Source: Larsenimonas rhizosphaerae (GTDB lineage: Bacteria; Pseudomonadota; Gammaproteobacteria; Pseudomonadales; Halomonadaceae). From it: 64,000 bases of DNA. The notes below the pieces were generated by a model. It had not been told where the DNA came from, made no database searches, and worked only from the letters and a program-made list of their open reading frames with translations. The stretch covers positions 955,366 to 1,019,365 of the forward strand of contig NZ_JAMLJK010000001.1 of the NCBI RefSeq assembly GCF_023700005.1, read 5' to 3'. Of this stretch, positions 46,206 through 56,923 are shown one piece after another (the first letter of the stretch is position 1; each line of letters begins with the position of its first letter). The translations under genes were made by a program, and so were the position numbers.

Positions 46206-46829
46206 ATGAGCTGGACGCTGTTTTCTGCCTTTTTGCTGGCCTGTGTGTTGATCAGCATCACGCCCGGTGCAGGTGCAATCAATACAATGTCCAATGGCAT
46301 GACCTATGGTGTTCGCCGGACGCTGCCCTCGATTCTGGGCCTTCAGATCGGACTGGCCTTTCAGATCCTGGTGGTGGGCATCGGGCTGGGGTCTCTTTTG
46401 GCCGGTTCCTCCCTGGCGTTTTCCATTATCAAATGGGCAGGGGTGGCGTACCTGGTGTATCTGGGCGTGAGTAAATGGCGAGAGCGCGCCGTGGCCATCA
46501 GATCCGACGCCGCGAACATCAGGGTCTCGGCAGGGCGTCGATGTCTGCAAAGCGCGCTGGTCAATGCTACCAACCCCAAGGCCACTATCTTTCTTGTGGC
46601 GCTGCTGCCTCAGTTTGTCGTGGCTGATGCGCCCCATGGCCCGCAGTTCATGGCGATGGGAATGGCCATGATCGGAATAGATGTCATCGTCATGATCGGG
46701 TTTGCCACGCTATCGACCCTGATAGCGCGCTGGCTGCAAACACCACGCCAGCAGCGCGCCATCAATCGTGTCTTTGGCGGCTTGTTTGTTGGTGCCGCAG
46801 GGCTGCTGGCAGCCTATCGTCATGCCTGA
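46206..46829 (+). CDS. LysE-family amino-acid exporter
   Basis: Inner-membrane translocator of 207 residues of the LysE/RhtB family with about six helices. Typical features are the N-terminal TPGAGAINTMSNGMTYGVRRTLPSILG, then VNATNPKATIFLVALLPQFV. Members export amino acids or their lactones; the substrate cannot be predicted. It stops 19 bases from the convergent nadC stop. Confidence 0.88.
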   Translation: MSWTLFSAFLLACVLISITPGAGAINTMSNGMTYGVRRTLPSILGLQIGLAFQILVVGIGLGSLLAGSSLAFSIIKWAGVAYLVYLGVSKWRERAVAIRSDAANIRVSAGRRCLQSALVNATNPKATIFLVALLPQFVVADAPHGPQFMAMGMAMIGIDVIVMIGFATLSTLIARWLQTPRQQRAINRVFGGLFVGAAGLLAAYRHA

Positions 46830-46848
46830 GAGGTCAAACATGACGTAT

Positions 46849-47703
46849 TCAGCGGGCGATGATGTCACTGACGCGCATGGACAGATCGATGGCCTGGACG
46901 TGCTTGGTCAAGGCACCGATTGACACGCGATCCACGCCCGTTGCCACAATCTTCAACAGGGTATTGTCATCAACGTTGCCCGAGGCTTCCAGTTGGGCAC
47001 GACCGGCTGTGCGGGTAACGGCAAGGGTCATGTCATCCAGTGAAAAGTTGTCCAGCATGATGATGTCCGCTCCCGCTTCAAGTGCCTGATCAAGCTCCTC
47101 CAGGGTTTCTACCTCGACCTGAACCGGGAGGTCGCGTGCAATATCGCGTGCTTCTCTTATCGCGGCCTCGATGCCACCACAGGCACTGATGTGGTTTTCC
47201 TTGATCAGGAATGCGTCATAAAGGCCGATGCGATGATTGTTGCCGCCGCCGCAGGTGACAGCATATTTCTGTGCCAGCCGCAGGCCGGGCAGTGTCTTGC
47301 GTGTGTCCAGAATGGAGACCGACGTGTCGGCTACCAGGTCTACGTAGTGGCGTGTTCTTGTTGCGGTGCCGGACAGGGTCTGAAGAAGGTTCAGGGCGGC
47401 GCGCTCACCGGTCATCAGGGCTCGGGCCGGCCCTTCCAGGGTCAAAAAGGGGGTGTCGGCTGCGATGCTGTCGCCATCGGTGCATGCCCAGTGCAGGACA
47501 ACGCTTGGGTCAAGGCGACGATAAATCTCTTCAACCCAGGGAACGCCGCACAGAATGGCATCTTCCCGGCTTATGACCTGTGCACGTGCCCACTGCGCCG
47601 CGGGAATCAGTTGTGCAGTGATGTCTCCGGCACCGATGTCTTCGGTAATCATTCGACTGGCGGTCGCGCGAATGTCTTCGGCAAGGGCGTCCTGAAATGT
47701 CAT
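46849..47703 (-). CDS. nadC: nicotinate-nucleotide pyrophosphorylase (carboxylating)
   Basis: Quinolinate phosphoribosyltransferase of 284 residues that turns quinolinate, the NadA product, into nicotinate mononucleotide. Motifs: [50 protein letters not shown] and [20 protein letters not shown], plus the C-terminal [13 protein letters not shown] and [11 protein letters not shown] 47703 follows AGAGAG. It is divergent from ampD, as in E. coli. Confidence 0.95.
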   Translation of the reverse strand: MTFQDALAEDIRATASRMITEDIGAGDITAQLIPAAQWARAQVISREDAILCGVPWVEEIYRRLDPSVVLHWACTDGDSIAADTPFLTLEGPARALMTGERAALNLLQTLSGTATRTRHYVDLVADTSVSILDTRKTLPGLRLAQKYAVTCGGGNNHRIGLYDAFLIKENHISACGGIEAAIREARDIARDLPVQVEVETLEELDQALEAGADIIMLDNFSLDDMTLAVTRTAGRAQLEASGNVDDNTLLKIVATGVDRVSIGALTKHVQAIDLSMRVSDIIAR

Positions 47704-47823
47704 GGTGGCTCTCTTGATGAGTGTTGGGGTGACGGGCAGCGCGCTGGCAGGTGTCATGCTTCGAGTGTCATCACAGGCAGTATAGAATAATGCATCATGC
47801 CCCCGCGAGGAGAGACGGCGTAC

Positions 47824-48381
47824 ATGGATATACGGGACAATCACTGGCTTACCGATGCCCGACACTGTCGGTCCCCTCATCAGGACGCTCGACCTGCCGG
47901 CGAAATATCGGCGGTCGTACTACACTCCATCAGCCTGCCACCGGGCCGCTTCGGTAGTGACGATATTACGGATCTGTTCATGGGGCGTCTGGATTCGCGT
48001 CGCGATCCGTTTTTCAAGCAGATTGCACATCTGCGAGTCTCTGCCCACTGCCTGATTCGACGTGATGGATATATCATCCAGTACGTTGGGTTCAATCAAC
48101 GCGCCTGGCATGCCGGAGTATCGTGCTGGCAGGGTCGTCAGCGGCTTAACGATTTTACAGTGGGGGTGGAGCTTGAGGGTGATGCACGTTCCTTTACGCG
48201 GCACCAGTATGTCTCTCTGGTCCGTCTGGCGCATGCGCTGATGGGGCGTTATCCGGTGATCACCCCTGACCGTTTCATCGGGCATCAGCATATTGCACCA
48301 CTGCGCAAGACCGACCCGGGCCCGAGTTTCGACTGGCAGTATTTCAAACAGCTTCTTTTGGCGAACCCTGGACCTGTTTGA
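47824..48381 (+). CDS. ampD: 1,6-anhydro-N-acetylmuramyl-L-alanine amidase AmpD
   Basis: Cytoplasmic zinc amidase of 185 residues that splits anhydromuropeptides during wall recycling and so lowers inducers of beta-lactamase control. With ATG 47824 the zinc ligands fall at His34, His154 and Asp164 and the Glu at 116, exactly the numbering remembered for characterised AmpD, which supports this start over ATG 47797. It works after lytic enzymes such as MltF, encoded at 18.8 kb. Its usual neighbour ampE is missing. Confidence 0.95.
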   Translation: MDIRDNHWLTDARHCRSPHQDARPAGEISAVVLHSISLPPGRFGSDDITDLFMGRLDSRRDPFFKQIAHLRVSAHCLIRRDGYIIQYVGFNQRAWHAGVSCWQGRQRLNDFTVGVELEGDARSFTRHQYVSLVRLAHALMGRYPVITPDRFIGHQHIAPLRKTDPGPSFDWQYFKQLLLANPGPV

Positions 48382-48739
48382 CTGGTAATTTGTCGTGGGA
48401 AAACTACCTTGTCAGAAGACATGTTTTCCGTGGGTATTGGCGAGAAACGCTGATGACATGGGTTTTTATAACTAAAAAAACAGCCAGCCCCTTCTGAAAT
48501 GGCCCCTCAGCCCTGCGGTTGGTGGCCCGGTGCCTCACGGGTGTTAATTGGCAGCCGCTCGAGTTTGCGGTATCTTCGTTCCCCGACAAGGCTGGCCTAT
48601 ACAGCCATCCGTTGCAGAATTACGACACGCGGCAGGCAGCATTAACCCAAAGACTGCACCCGCCCTGATTGACTGGAACACCGCACAGTCTTCCTGATCG
48701 GAAGACGACCGACCTTACTTCTTCATCGGAGAGACGTCT
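48382..48739. other. intergenic region upstream of aceE
   Basis: 358 bases with no supportable gene. It holds a 7-bp hairpin GTCTTCC/GGAAGAC (48688-48706) in the aceE leader and a possible weak -10 box TATACA at 48598. I see no palindromic PdhR-type site (ATTGGT with ACCAAT) and no clear ampD terminator. Confidence 0.4.
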
Positions 48740-51418
48740 ATGAGTCTGGAGGCAAGAGAAGACCTCGATCCTACCGAAACCACGGAATGGCTTGAGTCCC
48801 TGGAATCGGTACTGGATCGCGAGGGTGAGACCCGTGCCCAATATCTGCTGAGCCGTCTGGCTGACCGCTTGCGCCGTGATGGCATGCAACCTCCCTTCTC
48901 TGTCAATACGCCTCATCGCAACACCATTCCGGTGCATCGCGAAGCGCGTATGCCGGGTGACCTGTTCATGGAGCGTCGCATTCGCTCCCTGATCCGCTGG
49001 AACATGGCGGCACAGGTCATCCGCACCAACAAGAAGCACAAGGGACTGGGTGGTCACCTGGCCAGCTTCATGTCCAGTGCAACCTTGTATGATATTGGTT
49101 TCAACCATTTCTTCCGTGCGCCGGAAGGCGATTTCAAGGGTGACCTGGTTTATATCCAGGGCCATAGTGCGCCGGGTATCTACGCGCGCTCCTACCTTGA
49201 AGGGCGTCTTTCCGAAGAACAGATGGACAAGTTCCGCCAGGAAGTTGACGGAGATGGCCTGTCGTCCTACCCGCATCCCTGGCTGATGCCGGATTACTGG
49301 CAGTTCCCGACCGTATCGATGGGTCTTGGCCCGATCATGGCCATCTATCAGGCCCACGTCATGAAATACCTTGACGCGCGCGGTCTGCAGCCCATGCAGG
49401 ACCGCAAGGTCTGGGCATTCCTGGGTGACGGTGAGTGCGACGAGCCGGAGTCTCTGGGTGCCATCTCACTGGCTGGCCGCGAGAAGCTGGACAACCTGGT
49501 GTTCGTGATCAACTGCAACCTGCAGCGTCTGGACGGCCCGGTTCGCGGTAATGCCCGTATCATCGATGAGCTGGAAGGCATCTTCCGTGGTGCCGGCTGG
49601 AACGTGCTGAAGGTGGTATGGGGACGCTTCTGGGATCCGCTGTTTGAAAAGGATTCCAAGGGCATCCTTCAAAAGCGCATGGACGAAGTGGTTGATGGTG
49701 AATACCAGAACTACAAGGCCCAGGGTGGCGCGTACACTCGTGAGCACTTCTTCGGTAAATATCCGGAAACCGAAGCCATGGTCAAGGACCTGTCCGATGA
49801 GGATATCTGGCGCCTGAACCGTGGTGGTCACGATCCGTACAAGGTCTATGCGGCCTACCATGAGGCGTTCCACAATGCCAATGGCAAGCCTACCGTTATT
49901 CTGGCGCATACCGTCAAGGGTTACGGCATGGGTGGCGGCAGCGGTGAGGCCGACAACGAGGCGCACCAGATCAAGTCGATGGAAGTCGATGCGATCAAGA
50001 CCTTCCGCGACCGCTTCGGCATCCCGGTATCCGATGAGGATATCGACAAGGGCATGCCTTATTTCAAGCCGTCTGATGACAGCCCTGAAATGAAATACAT
50101 GCACCTGATGCGTCAGCGTCTGGGTGGGTACCTGCCGGCACGCAAGCATGATTTCGAGCCCATCGAGTTCCCGGGCCTTGATGACAAGATGTTTGCAAGC
50201 CAGCTCAAGGGATCGGGTGATCGTGAAGTATCGACCACCATGAGCTTTGTGCGCGTACTCAACGGTCTGGTGAAGGACAAGACCTTCGGCAAGCAGGTTG
50301 TGCCGATCGTTCCTGATGAAGCACGTACCTTCGGTATGGAAGGCATGTTCCGTCAGTTGGGTATCTATACGGCAGAAGGCCAGAAGTACGAGCCGATGGA
50401 TGCCGGTCAGATCATGTTCTACCGCGAAGACAAGGCGGGACAGATTCTGGAAGAGGGCATCAACGAAGCCGGTGCCATGTCCAGCTGGATTGCAGCCGCC
50501 ACATCCTATGCCAACCACCATGTGCCGTTGTTGCCGTTCTACATCTATTACTCGATGTTCGGTTTCCAGCGCATCGGCGATCTTGCGTGGGCCGCCGGCG
50601 ACATGCAGGCGCGCGGCTTCCTGCTGGGTGGCACGGCCGGGCGTACGACGCTCAATGGCGAGGGGCTCCAGCACCAGGATGGCCACAGCCATATTCTGGC
50701 GTCGACCATTCCGAACTGCAGAAGCTACGACCCGACCTATGGTCATGAGATTGCAGTCATCGTGCGCGAAGGTCTGCACCGGATGTACCACGAGCACGAA
50801 AACTGCTTCTACTACCTGACCGTGATGAACGAAAACTATCCGCACCCGGAAATGCCGGAAGGGTCGGAAGAAGGCATCATCAAGGGGATGTATCTGCTGC
50901 GTGAAGGTGACAAGGGCAAGAAGGCCCGTGTCCAGCTGATGGGCAGCGGTACGATCCTTCGCGAAGTGGAAGCGGCTGCCGAGCTGCTGGCTGATGATTT
51001 TGATATTGCTTCCGACATCTGGAGTGTGACCAGCTTTAACGAGCTGCGTCGTGAAGCGCTCGAGATCGATCGCAATGCGTTCATCAACCCGGATGCCGAG
51101 CCAGGCAAACCCTGGATCACGCGCTGCCTGGAAGATCGTGAAGGCCCGGCCATTGCCTCGACCGATTACATGAAGTTGTTCTCGGATCAGGTTCGTGCCT
51201 GGGTACCGACCGACTACCATGTGCTGGGTACCGACGGCTATGGTCGCTCCGATACGCGTGAAAAGCTGCGTTACTTCTTTGAGGTCAACCGCTATTTCGT
51301 GGCGGTCATGGCGCTCAAGGCGTTGGCGGATCGTGGCGAGATTGATCGCAAGGTCGTCAAGGACGCGTTGGACAAGTACGGCATCGATCCGGGCAAGGCT
51401 TATCCGGTAACGTGTTGA
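48740..51418 (+). CDS. aceE: pyruvate dehydrogenase E1 component
   Basis: Homodimeric thiamine-diphosphate E1 subunit of 892 residues, decarboxylating pyruvate and acetylating the E2 lipoyl groups. Seen are GGHLASFMSSATLYDIGFNHFF, the ThDP motif GDGECDEPESLGAISLAGREKLDNLVFVINCNLQ, and KGYGMGGGSGEADNEAHQIK. The length matches the gammaproteobacterial single-chain form. ATG 48740 follows GGAGAG. It is followed by aceF after 66 bases; no lpd or pdhR is adjacent. Confidence 0.97.
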   Translation: MSLEAREDLDPTETTEWLESLESVLDREGETRAQYLLSRLADRLRRDGMQPPFSVNTPHRNTIPVHREARMPGDLFMERRIRSLIRWNMAAQVIRTNKKHKGLGGHLASFMSSATLYDIGFNHFFRAPEGDFKGDLVYIQGHSAPGIYARSYLEGRLSEEQMDKFRQEVDGDGLSSYPHPWLMPDYWQFPTVSMGLGPIMAIYQAHVMKYLDARGLQPMQDRKVWAFLGDGECDEPESLGAISLAGREKLDNLVFVINCNLQRLDGPVRGNARIIDELEGIFRGAGWNVLKVVWGRFWDPLFEKDSKGILQKRMDEVVDGEYQNYKAQGGAYTREHFFGKYPETEAMVKDLSDEDIWRLNRGGHDPYKVYAAYHEAFHNANGKPTVILAHTVKGYGMGGGSGEADNEAHQIKSMEVDAIKTFRDRFGIPVSDEDIDKGMPYFKPSDDSPEMKYMHLMRQRLGGYLPARKHDFEPIEFPGLDDKMFASQLKGSGDREVSTTMSFVRVLNGLVKDKTFGKQVVPIVPDEARTFGMEGMFRQLGIYTAEGQKYEPMDAGQIMFYREDKAGQILEEGINEAGAMSSWIAAATSYANHHVPLLPFYIYYSMFGFQRIGDLAWAAGDMQARGFLLGGTAGRTTLNGEGLQHQDGHSHILASTIPNCRSYDPTYGHEIAVIVREGLHRMYHEHENCFYYLTVMNENYPHPEMPEGSEEGIIKGMYLLREGDKGKKARVQLMGSGTILREVEAAAELLADDFDIASDIWSVTSFNELRREALEIDRNAFINPDAEPGKPWITRCLEDREGPAIASTDYMKLFSDQVRAWVPTDYHVLGTDGYGRSDTREKLRYFFEVNRYFVAVMALKALADRGEIDRKVVKDALDKYGIDPGKAYPVTC

Positions 51419-51484
51419 TCAGGGCACGAGGCAGGCACAGCCTGCCTCGTGGCATGAGCGGTCAGTATTGAAGGAGCGCAACCC

Positions 51485-53557
51485 TTGAGTAGTGAAACTA
51501 TAAAAGTACCGGACATCGGGGACAGTACTGATGTCGAGATCATCGAAATCTCCGTCGCCCCGGGTGACATGGTGGATGTGGAAGACACCCTGATCGTACT
51601 TGAGTCCGACAAGGCCTCGATGGATATCCCTTCGCCGAAGGCCGGGAAAATCGTCAAGGTACTGGTCAGCGAAGGCGATAAGGTCAGTCAGGGCGATCAG
51701 ATTGTCGAAATCGAGGTGGATGGCGACGATAGCGGCGACGCAGACGATACGTCAGATGACGCCGAAGCCGAGGCGTCCTCCGGAGATGAATCCTCTTCAG
51801 ACGATAGCGCTGACAGCGACGACAAGAGCAAGAGTACTTCGTCTTCCGGTCAGAGCAGCGGTGGCAAGAAGACCGTGGACATCAAGGTGCCGGACATCGG
51901 TGGCAGTGATGGCGTCGAAATCATCGAAGTCTCCGTATCCGAAGGCGATCAGGTTGCCAGGGAAGATGCGCTGATTACTCTGGAGTCCGATAAGGCCTCC
52001 ATGGATATCCCCAGCCCCTACGAAGGCAAGATCGTGTCCCTGTCCGTCAAGGAAGGTGATACGGTGTCCGAAGGCGACGTGATTGGGCAGATGGAAATCG
52101 GTAGCGACGACGCTGATGATGAGCAGTCTGACACTGCTTCCAGTGCTGACCAGGCACCATCTTCGGATGATAACGCGGCTGACGAACAGTCGGACGATGA
52201 CTCCGATGACGATGAGGCTGATGACGACGAGGCTGATGGCGGCGAGCGCAAGGAAGTGCGCGTGCCGGATATCGGTGGCAGTGAAGGTGTCGAAGTCATT
52301 GAAGTGTCGGTATCGGAGGGGGATGAGGTCGAGAAGGAAGACGGCTTGATCACTCTGGAATCCGACAAGGCGTCCATGGACATTCCGAGCCCCTTCAAGG
52401 GTCGGCTTGTCGAGCTTGCCGTGAAGGAAGGGGATACGGTCTCCGAAGGTGATCTGATCGGCTACATCGAAACTGCCAGCGGCGAGAAAAAGGCCGGGAA
52501 GCAGAAGAAAGAGAAGCCGGCCGAGAAGAAGCCCTCCTCCTCCAGTGAAGGTGAAAAGCTCAGGCAGTCTACTGCGTCGGGAACACCTTCTCCGGAAGCC
52601 CAGATCGCCAGCGGCAGCCGCCAGGAAGCGCCAGCGGCACATGCAGGCCCGGCAGTTCGTATGCTGGCGCGTGAGCTGGGCGTTAATCTGGCTGAAGTGA
52701 CCGGCTCCGGCCCGAAAAACCGGGTGCTGAAGGAAGACGTCAATGCCTTCGTCAAGAAGGCCATGAGTGAGCGTGGCAAGGGCGGCGCATCTGCTGCGCC
52801 TGCGGCTTCCACTGGGGGTGCTGGTATCCCGCAGGTGCCGGACGTCGACTTCAGCCAGTTCGGTGAAGTGGAAGAGAAGAAAATGGGCCGCCTGATGAAG
52901 GCTGGTGCTACCAATCTTCATCGCAGCTGGTTGAACGTGCCTCATGTGACGCAGTTCGATGAAGCGGATATTACCGACCTTGAAGCCTTCCGCAAGAGCA
53001 TGAAGGCCGAGGCCGAGCAGCAGGGTGCCAAACTGACGCCACTGCCGTTCATGATCAAGGCCGCAGCACACGCGCTCAAGATGTATCCGCAGTTCAACGT
53101 ATCGCTGAAGTCGGACGGCGAAACGGTGGTGTGGAAGAAATACATCAACATCGGCATCGCAGTAGATACTCCCAACGGCCTGCTGGTGGCTGTCATCAAG
53201 GATGTCGAGCGCAAGTCGATCATCGAGCTGGCGAAGGAATCCGTTGATCTGGCCAAGCGGGCTCAGGCCGGCAAGCTCAAGAGCGATGAAATGAAGGGCG
53301 GCTGCTTTACCATTTCAAGCCTTGGGTCCATTGGTGGTACGGCGTTCACGCCGATCGTCAATGCACCGGAAGTGGCTATCCTGGGCGTGTCCAAGGCACA
53401 GATGAAACCGGTATGGGACGGCAGTGCGTTCCAGCCGCGTCTGATGATGCCATTGTCGCTGTCCTATGATCACCGTGCCGTCAATGGTGCGGATGCGGCT
53501 CGGTTTACTGCGTATCTGGCACAGCTGCTGACTGACATTCGTCGACTGGTGCTCTAG
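51485..53557 (+). CDS. aceF: pyruvate dehydrogenase E2 (dihydrolipoyllysine acetyltransferase)
   Basis: Core of the pyruvate dehydrogenase complex, 690 residues. Three lipoyl domains each carry DKASMDIPSP, placing lipoyl lysines at about 43, 170 and 295. A subunit-binding domain (about 388-425, VRMLARELGVNLAEV) and the catalytic acetyltransferase domain follow, with His663 in YDHRAVNGADAARF. The linkers after lipoyl domains 1 and 2 (about 79-128 and 206-256) are very rich in Asp, Ser and Glu rather than Ala and Pro. The linker after domain 3 is instead Lys-rich. The start is TTG 51485 with AGGAG eight bases upstream. Lipoyl domains 2 and 3 are most alike. Confidence 0.95.
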   Translation: MSSETIKVPDIGDSTDVEIIEISVAPGDMVDVEDTLIVLESDKASMDIPSPKAGKIVKVLVSEGDKVSQGDQIVEIEVDGDDSGDADDTSDDAEAEASSGDESSSDDSADSDDKSKSTSSSGQSSGGKKTVDIKVPDIGGSDGVEIIEVSVSEGDQVAREDALITLESDKASMDIPSPYEGKIVSLSVKEGDTVSEGDVIGQMEIGSDDADDEQSDTASSADQAPSSDDNAADEQSDDDSDDDEADDDEADGGERKEVRVPDIGGSEGVEVIEVSVSEGDEVEKEDGLITLESDKASMDIPSPFKGRLVELAVKEGDTVSEGDLIGYIETASGEKKAGKQKKEKPAEKKPSSSSEGEKLRQSTASGTPSPEAQIASGSRQEAPAAHAGPAVRMLARELGVNLAEVTGSGPKNRVLKEDVNAFVKKAMSERGKGGASAAPAASTGGAGIPQVPDVDFSQFGEVEEKKMGRLMKAGATNLHRSWLNVPHVTQFDEADITDLEAFRKSMKAEAEQQGAKLTPLPFMIKAAAHALKMYPQFNVSLKSDGETVVWKKYINIGIAVDTPNGLLVAVIKDVERKSIIELAKESVDLAKRAQAGKLKSDEMKGGCFTISSLGSIGGTAFTPIVNAPEVAILGVSKAQMKPVWDGSAFQPRLMMPLSLSYDHRAVNGADAARFTAYLAQLLTDIRRLVL

Positions 53558-53598
53558 GGGTGTGACCCTCTGACGCAGAGATACTGGTGTAACGAAAG

Positions 53599-53624
53599 GC
53601 GGCCCGTCATGGGCCGCTTTTTTT
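53599..53624 (+). terminator. Rho-independent terminator of aceEF
   Basis: A perfect stem GCGGCCC/GGGCCGC with loop GTCAT, preceded by AAAG and followed by seven T, lies about 40 bases after aceF. Confidence 0.94.
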
Positions 53625-53787
53625 ATGGTATGAGGTGCTGGTTGATAATGCCGTGCGGTCAGGGCTTGTGGTGATCCGGTCAGCCCGCTATGGTGCTCGT
53701 TTGCCATGGTCAACCAGTATGTCATGGTTCAGGACATTGATCGTGCCTGGCAGGGATAACTATCAACACAAGGGCAGAATGTGCCCG

Positions 53788-54479
<692 letters not shown>

Positions 54480-54496
54480 TTCGTTTTTTTAGTATC

Positions 54497-54520
54497 AAAG
54501 CCGGCCATGCCGGCTTTTTT
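54497..54520 (+). terminator. Rho-independent terminator of adk
   Basis: Stem AAAGCCGGC/GCCGGCTTT with loop CAT, followed by more T, lies about 18 bases after the adk stop. Confidence 0.93.
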
Positions 54521-54564
54521 ATTGGGCCGAAGACATGTTTTTGGCCTGGTCGGGACAGTTATGC

Positions 54565-54593
54565 TTTTTGTCCACGGCCGGTCTCCCTATAAT
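54565..54593 (+). promoter_or_regulatory. putative sigma-70 promoter of tsaB
   Basis: A perfect -10 box TATAAT (54588-54593) is preceded at 17 bases by a poor -35 (TTTTTG). Transcription would begin about 36 bases before the tsaB ATG at 54637, just after the adk terminator. Confidence 0.55.
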
Positions 54594-54636
54594 GGCCTCC
54601 CTCGCGACTGAATCCCTCAACAAACTGAAACATGTC

Positions 54637-55329
54637 ATGTCCATACTGCTGGCGCTCGATGCGTCTTCTTCGGCCTGCTCGGTAGCCCTCTGGCTTGATG
54701 GTCAGGTGTACAGTGATCACGTCATTGCACCACGTGAGCATACGCGCAGGCTCATGCCGATGGTTGATGCGCTGCTTGCCGAAGCCGGCATTACCCCGGC
54801 ACACCTGGATGCGCTGGCCTACGGGCGCGGGCCGGGATCCTTCACCGGTATTCGCATTGCCGCAGGTACCGTTCAGGGGCTGGCCTTCGGGCTTGATCGG
54901 CCGGTAATTCCCGTGTCGACACTTGAAACGCTGGCCGCCGGTGCTGTTCGCATTCATGGCGCAACGCAGGTTATCCCGGCGTTTGATGCGCGAATGAACG
55001 AGATCTATGTGGCGGCCTACCGCGTGAAGCAGACAGGTCTGCCCGGGCTTGAGTCCTGTGCAGGTGAGCAGGTGATTGCGCCTGAGTTGCTTGAGCCTGT
55101 GGCAGGGTTTTCATCCGGCTGGTTTGCCGCCGGCAGTGGATGGGGATTGAAGGAACGCATGCCCGAGGGGTGCCTTGTCGGCCTTGAGGGTATGGATACA
55201 ACAATGGAGCCTGACGCCCGTGATATGGCATGTCTGGCCGCTGATGCCTTCGCAGCAGGGAACATGATGGCGCCGCATGAGGCGGTGCCTGTTTATCTTC
55301 GCGACCAGGTAACGTCGCGTCGTCAGTAA
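54637..55329 (+). CDS. tsaB: tRNA threonylcarbamoyladenosine synthesis protein TsaB
   Basis: ASKHA-fold protein of 230 residues, scaffold partner of TsaD in making t6A37 of ANN-decoding tRNAs. It starts with [18 protein letters not shown], has [18 protein letters not shown], and [24 protein letters not shown]. The open frame reaches 54535, but the family match starts at ATG 54637 although its ribosome site is poor. The TrmO encoded at 42.4 kb further modifies this base. uppP follows after 20 bases. Confidence 0.92.
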   Translation: MSILLALDASSSACSVALWLDGQVYSDHVIAPREHTRRLMPMVDALLAEAGITPAHLDALAYGRGPGSFTGIRIAAGTVQGLAFGLDRPVIPVSTLETLAAGAVRIHGATQVIPAFDARMNEIYVAAYRVKQTGLPGLESCAGEQVIAPELLEPVAGFSSGWFAAGSGWGLKERMPEGCLVGLEGMDTTMEPDARDMACLAADAFAAGNMMAPHEAVPVYLRDQVTSRRQ

Positions 55330-55349
55330 TTACCGTTCAAGGATCTCCA

Positions 55350-56147
55350 ATGGAGTGGATGCACGTTATTGTCTTGTCCCTGATTCAGGGGTTTTCCGAG
55401 TTTCTGCCGATTTCATCATCGGCACACTTGATTCTTCCATCCCAGTTGTTTGGCTGGCCGGACCAGGGGCTCGCCTTTGATGTTGCCGTACATGTCGGCA
55501 CCCTGCTGGCTGTCATCATTGCCTTTCGTCACGATGTCATTGCCATCCTGTCGGGCTGGTTTGCTCAGGTCTTCAAGCGACGCCCCTCCGAAGAAGCTCG
55601 CATGGGCTGGTGTGTCCTGCTGGGCACCTTGCCGGCGCTGTTCTTCGGCTTCTTCCTTGAAGGCATCATCGAAAGTTACGCGCGTTCTGCTCTGGTGATT
55701 GCCGCGACCACGATCCTGTTCGGTCTGCTGTTGTGGTGGGCAGACAAGCGTGGCCGTCGTGAGCGTGACATGCAAAGTCTGGGTCTTCGTGACGCCCTGC
55801 TGATTGGTGTAGCGCAGGCGCTGGCATTGATCCCGGGGACTTCGCGCTCGGGTATTACCATTACTGCTGCGCTGATGATGGGCTTTACACGTCAGGCGGC
55901 GGCAAGGTTCTCCTTTTTGCTGTCCATTCCGTTGATTGTGGCTGCAGGGTCGCTCAAGGGGCTGCAGCTGGTGGAATCCGGAACGGACGTGCTGTGGGGT
56001 GATATTCTGGCCGGCGTCGGTTTGTCCTTCGTGTCCGCGCTGATCTGCATCAAGCTGTTTCTGGCAGCGCTTGATCGTATCGGCATGCTGCCGTTTGTTA
56101 TCTATCGTCTGATATTGGGCGCCGTGCTTCTGGTGGCCTTTCTGTGA
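55350..56147 (+). CDS. uppP: undecaprenyl-diphosphatase
   Basis: Integral membrane phosphatase of 265 residues (BacA) that recycles the wall-lipid carrier by removing a phosphate from undecaprenyl diphosphate. Catalytic motifs are [17 protein letters not shown] and [10 protein letters not shown], with about eight hydrophobic segments. AAGGATC precedes ATG 55350. Its stop overlaps the GTG start of rsmJ. Confidence 0.95.
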   Translation: MEWMHVIVLSLIQGFSEFLPISSSAHLILPSQLFGWPDQGLAFDVAVHVGTLLAVIIAFRHDVIAILSGWFAQVFKRRPSEEARMGWCVLLGTLPALFFGFFLEGIIESYARSALVIAATTILFGLLLWWADKRGRRERDMQSLGLRDALLIGVAQALALIPGTSRSGITITAALMMGFTRQAAARFSFLLSIPLIVAAGSLKGLQLVESGTDVLWGDILAGVGLSFVSALICIKLFLAALDRIGMLPFVIYRLILGAVLLVAFL

Positions 56148-56923
56148 CAGTCGCTGTTGTGGACAGGGGCCCTGGCAGCAGGGCCCTGAGTCAGCACTAC
56201 CGGCTGCCGATGGTTGATCAGCTGAAAGAAAAGGGGGCCGCCGATTCGGCGGCCCTCTGGCTTGATATGCTGCCCGAGGGGTTGGTGCTGGGCGGGGATG
56301 CGGCTCGTTTCGGTCATCCGCTGCGTGTTGATTTTGCCGAGGGCAAAAATGCGCATCGACGTCGTTTCGGTGGTGGGCGTGGGCAGTTGATTGCCCGGGC
56401 GTGCGGACTGAAACAGGGCCGTACGCCGTCGATCATTGATGCCACGGCGGGTCTTGGCCGAGATGCCTTTGTACTGGCTTCCCTGGGATGCACTGTACTG
56501 ATGGTCGAGCGTGTGGCTGCCATTGCCGCCGTGCTGGATGATGGGCTACAGCGTGCAAGGGCTCATCCTGAGGTCGCAGAAATTGCCTCGCGTCTGTCGC
56601 TTCGCTGGGCAGATAGTGTCAGTGCGCTGGGACAAGTCGTGGACGAGACCGGTGTGCCGCCTCAGGTGGTTCATCTTGATCCGATGTTCCCTCATCGCGA
56701 AAAATCGGCCCTGGTCAAAAAGGATATGCGACTGTTTCAGGCGCTGGCCGGAGCCGACGAGGACGCCTCACAGCTGCTGCATGCTGCACTTGAGGTGGCC
56801 ACTCATCGCGTTGTCGTCAAGCGGCCACGCAAGGCGCCGTCGATAGAGGGGCCAGCGCCATCACATCAGGTAGTCGGCAAGACCAGCCGCTATGATATCT
56901 ACGTGCATCAGTCGCTCTCCTGA
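56144..56923 (+). CDS. rsmJ: 16S rRNA (guanine1516-N2)-methyltransferase
   Basis: SAM-dependent methyltransferase of 259 residues acting on the small ribosomal subunit. Motif I is [38 protein letters not shown] is the diagnostic catalytic stretch, and [11 protein letters not shown] follows. The start is GTG 56144, joined to uppP by GTGA. The last 16 bases overlap the 3' end of the convergent plsB. Confidence 0.93.
   Translation: MTVAVVDRGPGSRALSQHYRLPMVDQLKEKGAADSAALWLDMLPEGLVLGGDAARFGHPLRVDFAEGKNAHRRRFGGGRGQLIARACGLKQGRTPSIIDATAGLGRDAFVLASLGCTVLMVERVAAIAAVLDDGLQRARAHPEVAEIASRLSLRWADSVSALGQVVDETGVPPQVVHLDPMFPHREKSALVKKDMRLFQALAGADEDASQLLHAALEVATHRVVVKRPRKAPSIEGPAPSHQVVGKTSRYDIYVHQSLS

Noticed and set aside
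49466-51220. 584-codon open frame opposite aceE
   Set aside because: It is an antisense shadow in GC-rich DNA; its translation has no recognisable domain, while the opposite strand encodes a complete E1 subunit.
51500-52480. Direct repeats that could be a tandem repeat array
   Set aside because: They are the three homologous lipoyl domains of AceF, explained by protein domain duplication.
51797-53071. 424-codon open frame opposite aceF
   Set aside because: It mirrors the repeated lipoyl domains and linkers of aceF and gives no protein-like pattern.
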